A DNA stretch of 64,000 nucleotides from Armatimonadota bacterium (lineage in GTDB: Bacteria > Armatimonadota > JADLDR01). Under the pieces are notes generated by a model that was given only the letters and a program-made list of their open reading frames with translations, made no database searches and was not told where the DNA came from. Positions within the stretch are counted from its first letter, which is position 1. The number at the start of each line of letters is the position of its first letter. A program made the position numbers and the translations under genes. Where the stretch lies: assembly GCA_020846535.1 (NCBI GenBank), contig JADLDR010000041.1:26604-90603 (forward strand), read 5' to 3'. Below, piece by piece: positions 1-7,417 of the stretch.

Positions 1-110
1 GACCAGATGGTGAGAGTTCTCACGCCGGGCCTGTTTGCCTCCGGGGGGTTGCCTCTGAGGAGGTAGGCCAGGGCGATCAGGGCGAGCAAAGACAGGAGAA
101 TGCGTCCCAT
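1..110 (-). CDS. Extracellular solute-binding protein, N-terminal fragment (sugar ABC transporter)
   Basis: Partial gene cut by the left window edge; only about 36 codons are visible. The start ATG lies at 108-110, three bases after the stop of the upstream permease, with AAAGG upstream as a plausible ribosome binding site. The product begins MGRILLSLLALIALAYLLRG, a hydrophobic export signal, followed by a stretch ending in RTLTIW, a typical first beta-strand of family 1 sugar-binding proteins. Position directly after a MalG-type permease supports a periplasmic or lipid-anchored substrate-binding subunit. No specificity can be read from so short a piece. Confidence 0.65.
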   Translation of the reverse strand, partial: MGRILLSLLALIALAYLLRGNPPEANRPGVRTLTIW

Positions 111-113
111 CGT

Positions 114-953
114 TCAACCTTTCATGCCGGTCAGGGTGATACCCTGGATAAAGGTGCGCTGGGCCAGGAAGAAAATGATGACCATCGGCAGGCTGAGGAC
201 TGTGGCGGCGGCCATCAGCAGGTTCCACTGCTGAGAATGCCGGCCCATGAAGGCGGTCAGACCGATGGCGAGGGTATACATCGAATCGTCGTTGAGGTAG
301 ACCAGAGGCCCCATAAAATCCATCCAGGCCCCCATGAAGGAGAAGAGGGCGATGGTCGCCAGGGCGGGCTTCGAAAGAGGGGCGATGATGCGCCAGAAGA
401 TGCCCCACTCCCCGCACCCATCGATCCGGGCGGCGTCGGAAAGCTCCTGCGGGATGGTCAGGAAGAACTGGCGCAGGAGGAAGATCGAGAAGGCGCTGCC
501 GAAGAAGGCGGGGACGATGAGGGGCTTGTAGGTTCCCGTCCAGCCCCAGTTGCGGAAAAGGACGAAGACCGGCAGCATGGTCACCTGGTAGGGCAGCATA
601 ATGGTCGCCAGCATCAGGTAGAAAAAGAACTCTCGCCCGCGCCACCTGAGCCGGGAGAAGCCATAGGCGGGCAGGGCGGAGGAAAGCACCGTTCCCGTCA
701 CGGTCATCAGGGCGATGAAGAGGGTGTTTCTCAGGTAGCGCCAGAAGGGAAAGGAGGCCAGGGCCAGCGGATAGTTTTTCCAGAGCGCGGGGTCGGGAAT
801 CCAGCGGGGCGTCGGGGTAAAAATCTGGGTGTCGGGCTTGAGGGAGGTGGAGACCATCCAGGCGAACGGGGCCAGGAAGACGACCGCCAGGGCGTTCAAC
901 ACGAGGAAATAGAGCGTGGTCTGCCAGACGGATCCTCCGGTGCGTCCTTCCAT
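114..953 (-). CDS. Carbohydrate ABC transporter permease, MalG type
   Basis: Inner-membrane subunit of a sugar importer, 279 aa, the usual length for MalG/UgpE-type (CUT1) permeases. A first membrane segment spans about residues 14-34, followed by the conserved STSLKP region and several more segments. The EAA loop that contacts the ATPase is at about 170-196 (ELSDAARIDGCGEWGIFWRI then APLSKP). The solute-binding protein gene follows after three bases. A partner MalF-type permease is expected upstream but is absent: upstream lies an IS3 relic and a repeat region. No strong Shine-Dalgarno sequence precedes the ATG at 953. Family confidence is high; the transported sugar is unknown. Confidence 0.93.
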   Translation of the reverse strand: MEGRTGGSVWQTTLYFLVLNALAVVFLAPFAWMVSTSLKPDTQIFTPTPRWIPDPALWKNYPLALASFPFWRYLRNTLFIALMTVTGTVLSSALPAYGFSRLRWRGREFFFYLMLATIMLPYQVTMLPVFVLFRNWGWTGTYKPLIVPAFFGSAFSIFLLRQFFLTIPQELSDAARIDGCGEWGIFWRIIAPLSKPALATIALFSFMGAWMDFMGPLVYLNDDSMYTLAIGLTAFMGRHSQQWNLLMAAATVLSLPMVIIFFLAQRTFIQGITLTGMKG

Positions 954-982
954 AGAAAATACGGCCAGGAGACTGTTCGCCT

Positions 983-1275
983 TCAGACGACAGAGGAAGG
1001 GCCGCAGACCCTTCGGGCCTGCCCCTCCCCTGGCCTCCTCCTTTCTTTTCTGCGATTCGGAAAGGTTACTCGATGCGTTGCACTAACAAGGCCCGAGAAC
1101 GGCTTGCTCGGCTCGCGAATGAACTGGTAGCGGCTCACCGTGCCCTCGCAACGATCCCCATCCCTCGTCGTAAGGGATCCTGCTCCAGTTTTAGCTACCG
1201 GTTCTCCCGCCTGAGACGGGCCCGTTCCGCCTGGGACACCTCTTCCCCAGAGTGATTGTGATCTCTATCTCTTGT
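983..1275 (-). pseudogene. IS3-family transposase relic (end of OrfA, start of OrfB)
   Basis: Read on the minus strand, the segment near 1255-1135 encodes ...SQAERARLRREN-R-stop-LKLEQDPLRRGMGIVARAR-stop, which resembles the C-terminal leucine-zipper end of IS3 OrfA (RLRRENxxLKxExDILKKA). The OrfA stop overlaps a GTG at 1138 that opens VSRYQFIREPSKPFS, resembling the start of IS3 OrfB; a stop/start overlap at this point fits IS3 organisation. An in-frame TAG interrupts the OrfA part, and OrfB loses similarity after about 25 codons and ends at 983. No DDE domain and no terminal inverted repeats were found. This is a non-functional remnant, called from motif resemblance only. Confidence 0.6.
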
Positions 1276-1321
1276 GCGGATACCCCATTCGTAGCACCCA
1301 TTCAACCAAACCATCGTTGTA

Positions 1322-1708
1322 GAATTAACTCAAGTTGCCCCCTAGCCCGGGGTCGTTTGCCGCGGTAGGGGCGCGATGCATCGCACCCCATCGCGATCCA
1401 GAGAAGGGGAAACATCCTCCGCTCCTGGGGGCGGGGTGACCGCTCTCCCCTAGGAGGGGTTACCTCTCTCCCCTAACCCCTCTCCCCGAAGCGGGGAGAG
1501 GGGGACAGAGGGTGCGGTGCTTGAGGGATAATCTCTCCCCCTGCCCGTTTCGGGAAAGGGGAGGGGGGGTTAGGGAACGGGCGCCCCAAGTCCCGAATCC
1601 CGCCCCGGCGGGACAGTCACCCTGATCGGGATCGCGATGGGGCGCGAGGAATCGCGCCCCTACCCCGCATCGCCCTCCATTCGGATAGGGAGCAACTTGG
1701 GTTAGAAT
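1322..1708. repeat. Large nested inverted repeat (MITE-like or REP-like intergenic element)
   Basis: Three arm pairs nest around one centre: 1326-1338 with 1692-1704 (12 of 13 matching, core CAAGTTGC), 1365-1377 with 1651-1663 (perfect, GTAGGGGCGCGAT) and 1386-1399 with 1629-1642 (perfect, CCCCATCGCGATCC). Inside is a hairpin, CCCCTCTCCCCG at 1477-1488 and its complement at 1492-1503, and a degenerate relative near 1530-1570. The phrase around 1352-1384 recurs at 4050-4083. No credible coding frame is seen across 1275-1930. Function is unknown; it may be a non-autonomous mobile element or a folded RNA region. Confidence 0.6.
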
Positions 1709-1945
1709 CAGGAAGACCCATCACCCAAACGGCCTTGACAACGTGGGATGGCTACTATTCCGGCATCCCGCCTTCCAATTCCTCCCTCATTGTCCTACCT
1801 TTCCGAATCGCAGTCCTTCTTCTCTTGCGCGAGGCGTACTTTCCTTCTTTTAGTCGAACGAAGCCGCGTAAGGGTTTCACGGAGCGGGAAGGCATCTTTC
1901 GCTCGGTGCCGAATCTCCCCGTTACAACCATACAAGGAGGCCCTT

Positions 1946-4021
1946 ATGCCTGAACGCTCATACGAATTCCGAAAGCGCCTGAATGCCGTTCACCTGCCCG
2001 ACCGCCGGGACAAAACCCTGAAGCCGGGGCCGGATGAAACGGCCATAGAGGACGGCTGGCGCATTGTGGTCAGCCCATCTGCCAGCCCTTATATGATCCG
2101 GATCGCTCAGGATTTTCAGGATTACCTGTTCGCCAGCATGAACATTTCCGCCCTCCTCGTCCACGAAACGGCGAAGGGATCCGGGCGCAGCATCCGGCTG
2201 ACCACCCGCCCGGAATCGCCGGAGTTCGGGGACGGGTTGGAAAAAGATCGCAGTTACCGTATTATCGTCGGGAATGAGATCGTGGTGTGCGGCTGCGATG
2301 AGCGGGGGACGGGGCAGGGATGCTATTACCTGGAGGATGTGATGAATCTGCGGGAGGCCCCCTTCCTTCCCATAGGGGAGGAAACCAGGTCGCCCGTTTT
2401 CTCGCCCCGGATGGTTCACTCCGGCTGGGGCATCGATCAGTTCCCCGACCCGCACCTGAACGCCATCGCCCATACGGGTATGGACGCGATCCTGGTGTTC
2501 GTGAAGGGGGTGGACCTGACGACTACGGGTTACCTCGATATCAACGACCTCATCGACCGGGCGGAGCATTTCGGGGTGGATGTCTACCTTTACAGCTACC
2601 TCATCAGCGCCAGGCATCCCGACGACCCGGAGGCCCTGAGCTATTACGAAAACACCTACGGCGCTCTAATGCGGGCCTACCCAAAGGCCAAAGGGATCGT
2701 CCTGGTGGGCGAGTCGTGCGAGTTTCCCAGCAAAGACACGCGCACGACGGGCCGCCTGCGCCTCGATCCCTCCCCGGACGGCAAGCCGGACAGCCGCCCC
2801 AGCCCGGGATGGTGGCCCTGCACCGATTATCCCGATTGGCTGGAGATGCTCAAAGGCATCGTCCGCAAATACAGTCCCGGGGCCGATATCGTTTTCTGGA
2901 CGTACAACTGGGGCTGGGCCCCGGAGGCCGACCGGCTGGCATTGATTCGCGCCCTCCCGACCGATGTTTCGCTCCAGGCCACCTTCGAGATGTTCGAGGA
3001 TATCGAAAAGAACGGTATCGCCACCCGCTGCGTCGATTACACGGTTTCCTTCGAAGGGCCGGGCCGCTATTTCCGCTCCGAGGCCGAGGCCGCCCGCGAA
3101 CGGGGCCTTCGGCTCTATACGATGTCCAATACCGCCGGGCTGACATGGGATATCGGAGTGATCCCTTACGAGCCGGTACCCTTCCAGTGGATGCGCCGCC
3201 ACGAGGCCCTTCTGGAAGCCTCCGAAAAATGGGGGCTGGCCGGATTGATGGAATCTCACCACTACGGCTGGTGGCCCTCGTTCGTCAATGAGATGGCGAA
3301 ATGGGCCTACTGGTCGCCCCGCCGCAATCCGGAAGATATGCTGATACGGATCGCCTGCCGCGATTTCGGGCCGGAGGGCGGGCCAATGGCCGTTCGGGCC
3401 TGGGAGTATTGGAGCGAGGCGATCCGCTGCTATGTGCCTACCAATGAAGACCAGTACGGCCCGTTCCGCGTAGGGCCTTCCTACCCCTTGGTTTTCAAAG
3501 ACGACCCCGGGCCGCTCCCTTCGGCTCCTTACGCGCACTTCGGCAGCGACATCGTCACCGTCCATTACCAGCCGCATCGCCCGGAGGACGTGCTGGCGGA
3601 AATCGAGCTTCTGGAACGGATGCGGTCGCTCTGGCAGGAAGGCGCCGGCTGGATGGAACAGGCGGCGGCATCCACGCCCGAACGAAAGCGCCCCGAAGCA
3701 TCGAGAATGCTGAATTTGGGCCGCTTCATCGCCAACTGCGTCACGACGACCATCCATGCCAAGCGGTGGTGGCTCCTCCGGGATCAGCTTTTCAGCCAGC
3801 CCGGCGATCCGCAGTCCTGGTCGACCCTGCAAGAGATGCGAAAGCTGGCCGAAGCCGAAATCGCCAATGCCGAAGCGACCCTCCCTCTGGTCGAAGCGGA
3901 TTCCCGCCTGGGCTGGGAACCGAGCATGGAATACATGACCGACCGGGCCCATCTGGAGTGGAAGATAAGGCAGTTGAGGCGCGTTTTAGACTCGGAGATG
4001 GGAAAAGATTCTGACGCTTAA
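1946..4021 (+). CDS. Glycoside hydrolase-like protein (GH20/GH67-type N-domain plus TIM barrel)
   Basis: 691 aa, start chosen at ATG 1946 because AAGGAGG sits at 1934-1940; the frame stays open upstream but those codons lack a ribosome binding site. Residues of about 30-140 look like the zincin-like N-terminal domain found before alpha-glucuronidase and beta-hexosaminidase barrels (IRIAQDFQDYL, then YRIIVGNEIVVCGCDERGTG). From about 150 a barrel begins (SPRMVHSGWGIDQFPDPHLN) with strands ending GIVLVGESCEF and DIVFWTYNWGW. No signal peptide is seen, so it may act on imported oligosaccharides. The family assignment is by overall feel; catalytic residues are not certain. It is flanked by repeat elements on both sides. 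Confidence 0.6.
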   Translation: MPERSYEFRKRLNAVHLPDRRDKTLKPGPDETAIEDGWRIVVSPSASPYMIRIAQDFQDYLFASMNISALLVHETAKGSGRSIRLTTRPESPEFGDGLEKDRSYRIIVGNEIVVCGCDERGTGQGCYYLEDVMNLREAPFLPIGEETRSPVFSPRMVHSGWGIDQFPDPHLNAIAHTGMDAILVFVKGVDLTTTGYLDINDLIDRAEHFGVDVYLYSYLISARHPDDPEALSYYENTYGALMRAYPKAKGIVLVGESCEFPSKDTRTTGRLRLDPSPDGKPDSRPSPGWWPCTDYPDWLEMLKGIVRKYSPGADIVFWTYNWGWAPEADRLALIRALPTDVSLQATFEMFEDIEKNGIATRCVDYTVSFEGPGRYFRSEAEAARERGLRLYTMSNTAGLTWDIGVIPYEPVPFQWMRRHEALLEASEKWGLAGLMESHHYGWWPSFVNEMAKWAYWSPRRNPEDMLIRIACRDFGPEGGPMAVRAWEYWSEAIRCYVPTNEDQYGPFRVGPSYPLVFKDDPGPLPSAPYAHFGSDIVTVHYQPHRPEDVLAEIELLERMRSLWQEGAGWMEQAAASTPERKRPEASRMLNLGRFIANCVTTTIHAKRWWLLRDQLFSQPGDPQSWSTLQEMRKLAEAEIANAEATLPLVEADSRLGWEPSMEYMTDRAHLEWKIRQLRRVLDSEMGKDSDA

Positions 4022-4062
4022 CACAAATTGCGCCGAACTCGGGCTTGGTGCCGTTTGCCGAT

Positions 4063-4122
4063 GTAGGGGCGCGATTCATCGCGTCCTTCAAGGCCGTTGG
4101 GCGCGATGAATCGCGCCCCTAC
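4063..4122. repeat. Perfect 21-bp inverted repeat, GTAGGGGCGCGAT family
   Basis: Arms 4063-4083 and 4102-4122 are perfect complements separated by 18 bases. The left arm begins GTAGGGGCGCGATTCATC. It lies between convergent genes ending at 4021 and 4190 and shares the preceding phrase CCGTTTGCCG with the repeat near 1352. The arms are not followed by a clear T-run, so it is a dispersed palindromic repeat rather than a classic intrinsic terminator, though it could block read-through. Confidence 0.75.
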
Positions 4123-4189
4123 ACCCCCAAAGACACCCAATTCGATTAGGCAGCGAGGGGCTAACGCTTAGAACGCCTTCCCACCCTCT

Positions 4190-5194
4190 TCAGATCAAAC
4201 GTTCCATCTCATCCAAGGCTTTCAGCGGTTTCAGCAGCCCAGAGGTGAAATAGTCCAGGCGGTGTTCGGGGGCGACCTTGGCCATGCCGGAAACACGGCA
4301 GTAGAGCCAGCGGGCGCGAACGAAGAGGGGAAGCGCGGACGCCTCCTCGGAGGAAAGGCGGTTCCCCGAAAGATAGGCGTCCATAAAGACGCGGTTACGT
4401 TCCGGGGAAGGCTGCCAGGTCTGCGTAAGGGAAAAGATGTCCCCGGCATCGATATCGCTGGCCCGCTCCCCGCAGAAGAGGAACAGCCCATCGGCCAGGT
4501 CGCGAAGGCGAGGCTGCACTGTGGCCCAATCCAGATCGAAGACGCCGCTGACCTCATTCTCCTGGAAAAGAAGGTTGCCCGGATGGTAATCACCATGAAT
4601 AACCAGCCGGGGGAGGCTGCGGTAGCGTTCGTCGGGCAGGGCGGACTCCAGGAGGGCGACCTGATCCATCAGATAGGCGCACTCCTCCGCAGAAAGGCGC
4701 TGGCCCAGTTCCTCGCACATCGCCTCCACGCCTTCGCGGGTCAGGCAAGGGCTGTCGTAGCGGGGCCATTCCTTGCCGGGCGGCGGAGCGAAATCCCTCA
4801 CCGCCCGGTGATAGGCGGCCAGAGATCGGCCTGCAGCGGCGATCTGAGGCAGGGAATGCCGGTCATGCGGGCCGCCGGGCCGGAAGGGACAGAGTTCGTA
4901 AACCTCCCCTTCGAGCCGGAGCCACCTCCGGCCCTCGCGGGTGGGAATAGCCAGGGGCGTGCCGAGATCAAAAGGGGCCAGATACTCCATCAGGGCATGA
5001 TCGAACGCCACATAGCTTTCCACTGCGTATTTCGGATTGCGCCGCTTGAGGAAGTAGATTCCTGTAGAAGTTTCCAGCCTCAAGTTGGTATTGGCCGTGC
5101 CGCTGCCCGGCTGAGGGTCCCCATGCAAGAGGCCGACATTATAATGGCTGAGAACGGTCTCAAGTTCCTGCGGGGTGATCGGTTGTCGTAACAT
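4190..5194 (-). CDS. Phosphotransferase of the APH / homoserine-kinase-II-like family
   Basis: 334 aa with start at ATG 5194; the frame is open further upstream to 5413 but family similarity begins near MLRQPITPQE, and the extra codons would cover a strong hairpin. An ATP-binding lysine is plausible at residue 50 (YFLKRRNP). The Brenner motif HGDYHPGN at 200-207 gives the catalytic Asp and Asn, and FDLDWA at 219-224 the metal-binding Asp. The family phosphorylates hydroxyls of amino acids, sugars, choline or aminoglycosides. The neighbourhood suggests a metabolite or sugar kinase, not antibiotic resistance; the substrate cannot be assigned. Confidence 0.82.
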   Translation of the reverse strand: MLRQPITPQELETVLSHYNVGLLHGDPQPGSGTANTNLRLETSTGIYFLKRRNPKYAVESYVAFDHALMEYLAPFDLGTPLAIPTREGRRWLRLEGEVYELCPFRPGGPHDRHSLPQIAAAGRSLAAYHRAVRDFAPPPGKEWPRYDSPCLTREGVEAMCEELGQRLSAEECAYLMDQVALLESALPDERYRSLPRLVIHGDYHPGNLLFQENEVSGVFDLDWATVQPRLRDLADGLFLFCGERASDIDAGDIFSLTQTWQPSPERNRVFMDAYLSGNRLSSEEASALPLFVRARWLYCRVSGMAKVAPEHRLDYFTSGLLKPLKALDEMERLI

Positions 5195-5254
5195 GACCCT
5201 ATTATTACACAGCGATTGATCGAATTCCTCTGTATATGCCTGAAGCCCTCCCAT

Positions 5255-5295
5255 CAGTCGGCCCCTTCCGGATAAGCGCCGGAAGGGGCCGACTG
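5255..5295. repeat. Perfect 17-bp-arm hairpin in a divergent intergenic region
   Basis: CAGTCGGCCCCTTCCGG at 5255-5271 pairs perfectly with 5279-5295 across a 7-base loop (ATAAGCG). It sits in the region between the minus-strand kinase start and the plus-strand DUF6785 gene. Neither side carries the T-run of an intrinsic terminator. It could be an operator, an RNA structure in the kinase leader or a dispersed repeat. Confidence 0.65.
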
Positions 5296-5323
5296 CCTTT
5301 CCCGGCGACCGCGCTTGCTTTTT

Positions 5324-5353
5324 TTGCTTCCAGATTGGATAATAGGGTATAGA
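5324..5353 (+). promoter_or_regulatory. Possible sigma-70-like promoter for the DUF6785 gene
   Basis: TTGCTT at 5324-5329 and TATAGA at 5348-5353 are separated by 18 bases, in the most AT-rich part of this divergent region and about 30 bases before the likely start codon. This is a weak, pattern-only call. Confidence 0.25.
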
Positions 5354-5419
5354 ATCTGAAATGTCGCTTCTGGAGGTGTTGACCTGTCTAATCCGTCGGA
5401 CGTCAATGCTCACGGCAGC

Positions 5420-7348
5420 GTGTGGCGAGCGGTGCTGCTGGGGATTGCGGCCATGCTCGTTGTCTGCGCGGTCGTGTCCTACGCCGAACTGGTGACCAAA
5501 GAGATACAGATCGGCTTCCTCCAGCTTCCGCCTGTCGTGGTGGCGATGCTCTTTTTCCTGATCCTGGGCAACCGGGTGATGAGCAAAATCTCCCGGCGGC
5601 TCAGGCTGTCCCCGCAGGAAATCATCGTCATTTATGGGATGATGCTGATCGCCTCCATGATCTCATCCCGCGGTCTGATGGAAGACATCCTGCCGACCCT
5701 GGTAGGCATCAATTACTATACCAACGAAACCAACAACTGGGACAAGATCTACTATCCCTATATCAAGCCGTGGATGGTGCCGTTCGACCCCGCGAAAGGG
5801 GAGAAGCAGCCGGTCTCCAAAGGGTTTTACGAAGGGCTGCACTACGGGGAGCCGATCCCCTGGGGCGACTGGGTGGTCCCTTTAGCTTGCTGGAGCATCC
5901 TGATCGGCCTGGTCTTTTTCGCCTTCATTTGTCTGGCGACGATCCTCTACCGTCAGTGGTCTTCCAATGAAAAGCTCTCCTTCCCCCTGGTGCAGCTGCC
6001 CCTGGAGATGGCCCGGGACGGGGAAAGCGGATCGTTCTTCAGCAACAGGCTGACCTGGCTGGGGTTCGCCCTCCCGGTCTTCCTCTTCGGCTTCAACGGC
6101 CTCCACGCCCTCTACCCTTCTGTGCCCGGCATCAACTTGCAGCTCGATATCCACCAGTATTTTACCAGCCGCCCCTGGAGCGATATGGGCTTTACCGTGC
6201 TGTATATGTCCCTGGCCGGGGTCGGGTTCTTCTATCTGCTGCCCACGGAACTCCTGCTGAGCCTCTGGCTCTTCTTCGTCATCGCCCGGCTGCAAGAGGT
6301 GGCGGCCTCGGCCTTCGGGATGGAGCCGCAGGGGATGCCGCATGCGGCCTCCAGCGTGATGGTGGGCTATCAGACCGCCGGAGCCTATTTCGTGCTGGCT
6401 CTCTATTTCGTCTACATCGCCCGTCCCCATCTGAAGCAGGTGGTCAAGCGGGCCTTCGGTCGGGGCAAAATGGACGACAAGAATGAAATGATGCCCTATT
6501 CGATGGCCTTCTGGGGGCTGGTCGGCAGCTTTGGCGGCATCGTTCTCTGGTGTCAGGCCGCCGGGATGAAGCCCGGCATGGCGGTCATCGAATTCGGCCT
6601 CTACATCTTCGTGCAGGCCATCGTGATGGTGCGCTGCACGGCAGAGGCCGGGCTGATCATGACCGAAGGCTCATGGAACCCTATCGATATCGTCGGCATC
6701 GCGGTTCCCAAGCATGTCGTCGGCCCGCAAAACCTTACGGTCATGGCCTTCACCGATGCCCTCTATACCCGCGACCTGCGTGGCATCCCCCTTACCGGCT
6801 TCATGGATATCCAGAAAGCCTCCGACGAGGTGCGGGCGAGGAGACGAAAGCTGCTGGTCATCATCTTCCTGGCGATCCTGGGGGCCATCGTCTTCGCCGG
6901 GGCAATACAGATATGGCTCCCCTACCGGAGCGGGGCCATCAACCTCTACACTTACCCTTATGTCGCCAACAACATCCAGTTCTTCCGGGAGAACCAGCCG
7001 ATGATGGAAGGTTCTGTCCTTTACGACTGGCAGGCTCCGGTCTTTTTCACGGCGGGAGCCGTCGTCACCGCGCTGCTGGGGTGGCTACGGTTGACCATCT
7101 GGTGGTGGCCCCTGCACCCGCTGGGCTACGCCATGAGCGTTTCCTGGGCCATCTGCGTCTTCTGGTTCCCGATCTTTGTCGCCTGGGTCTTGAAATCGCT
7201 CATCGTTCGCTATGGGGGGATGTCCCTTTACGCCAAAGCCCGTCCTCTCTTCCTAGGCCTCATCTTCGGCGAGTTCACCATGGCCGTTTTCTGGACGGTG
7301 ATCGCCTGGATATGGAATACACCCACCCCGTTCTTCCCATGGCCATAG
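5420..7348 (+). CDS. DUF6785-family multi-pass membrane protein (first of pair)
   Basis: 642 aa from GTG 5420, with roughly a dozen hydrophobic segments. It matches the DUF6785 pattern: a first segment, then LSPQEIIVIYGMMLIASMIS, then a polar loop with NYYTNETNNW and FYEGLHYGEPIPWGDW. Near residue 560 is the DUF6784-like tail WWWPLHPLGYAMS, followed by LIVRYGG. These proteins are uncharacterised, with an architecture reminiscent of large secondary transporters. The start is uncertain: GGAGG at 5372-5376 fits a CTG at 5384 better than GTG 5420, and the extra codons (LSNPSDVNAHGS) give a soluble N-terminus like that of the next gene. A paralogue follows after 69 bases, so the pair is probably cotranscribed. 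Confidence 0.85.
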   Translation: MWRAVLLGIAAMLVVCAVVSYAELVTKEIQIGFLQLPPVVVAMLFFLILGNRVMSKISRRLRLSPQEIIVIYGMMLIASMISSRGLMEDILPTLVGINYYTNETNNWDKIYYPYIKPWMVPFDPAKGEKQPVSKGFYEGLHYGEPIPWGDWVVPLACWSILIGLVFFAFICLATILYRQWSSNEKLSFPLVQLPLEMARDGESGSFFSNRLTWLGFALPVFLFGFNGLHALYPSVPGINLQLDIHQYFTSRPWSDMGFTVLYMSLAGVGFFYLLPTELLLSLWLFFVIARLQEVAASAFGMEPQGMPHAASSVMVGYQTAGAYFVLALYFVYIARPHLKQVVKRAFGRGKMDDKNEMMPYSMAFWGLVGSFGGIVLWCQAAGMKPGMAVIEFGLYIFVQAIVMVRCTAEAGLIMTEGSWNPIDIVGIAVPKHVVGPQNLTVMAFTDALYTRDLRGIPLTGFMDIQKASDEVRARRRKLLVIIFLAILGAIVFAGAIQIWLPYRSGAINLYTYPYVANNIQFFRENQPMMEGSVLYDWQAPVFFTAGAVVTALLGWLRLTIWWWPLHPLGYAMSVSWAICVFWFPIFVAWVLKSLIVRYGGMSLYAKARPLFLGLIFGEFTMAVFWTVIAWIWNTPTPFFPWP

Positions 7349-7417
7349 GGCGGTTTTGCAAGAACCGGATGAGGGCGGTTGCCATCTCAACCATGAGGTA
7401 TCGGAGGTTTTGCTTGA

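Noticed and set aside
4190..5194. Aminoglycoside resistance kinase
   Set aside because: The Brenner motif is shared by many metabolite kinases, and nothing in the context points to resistance.
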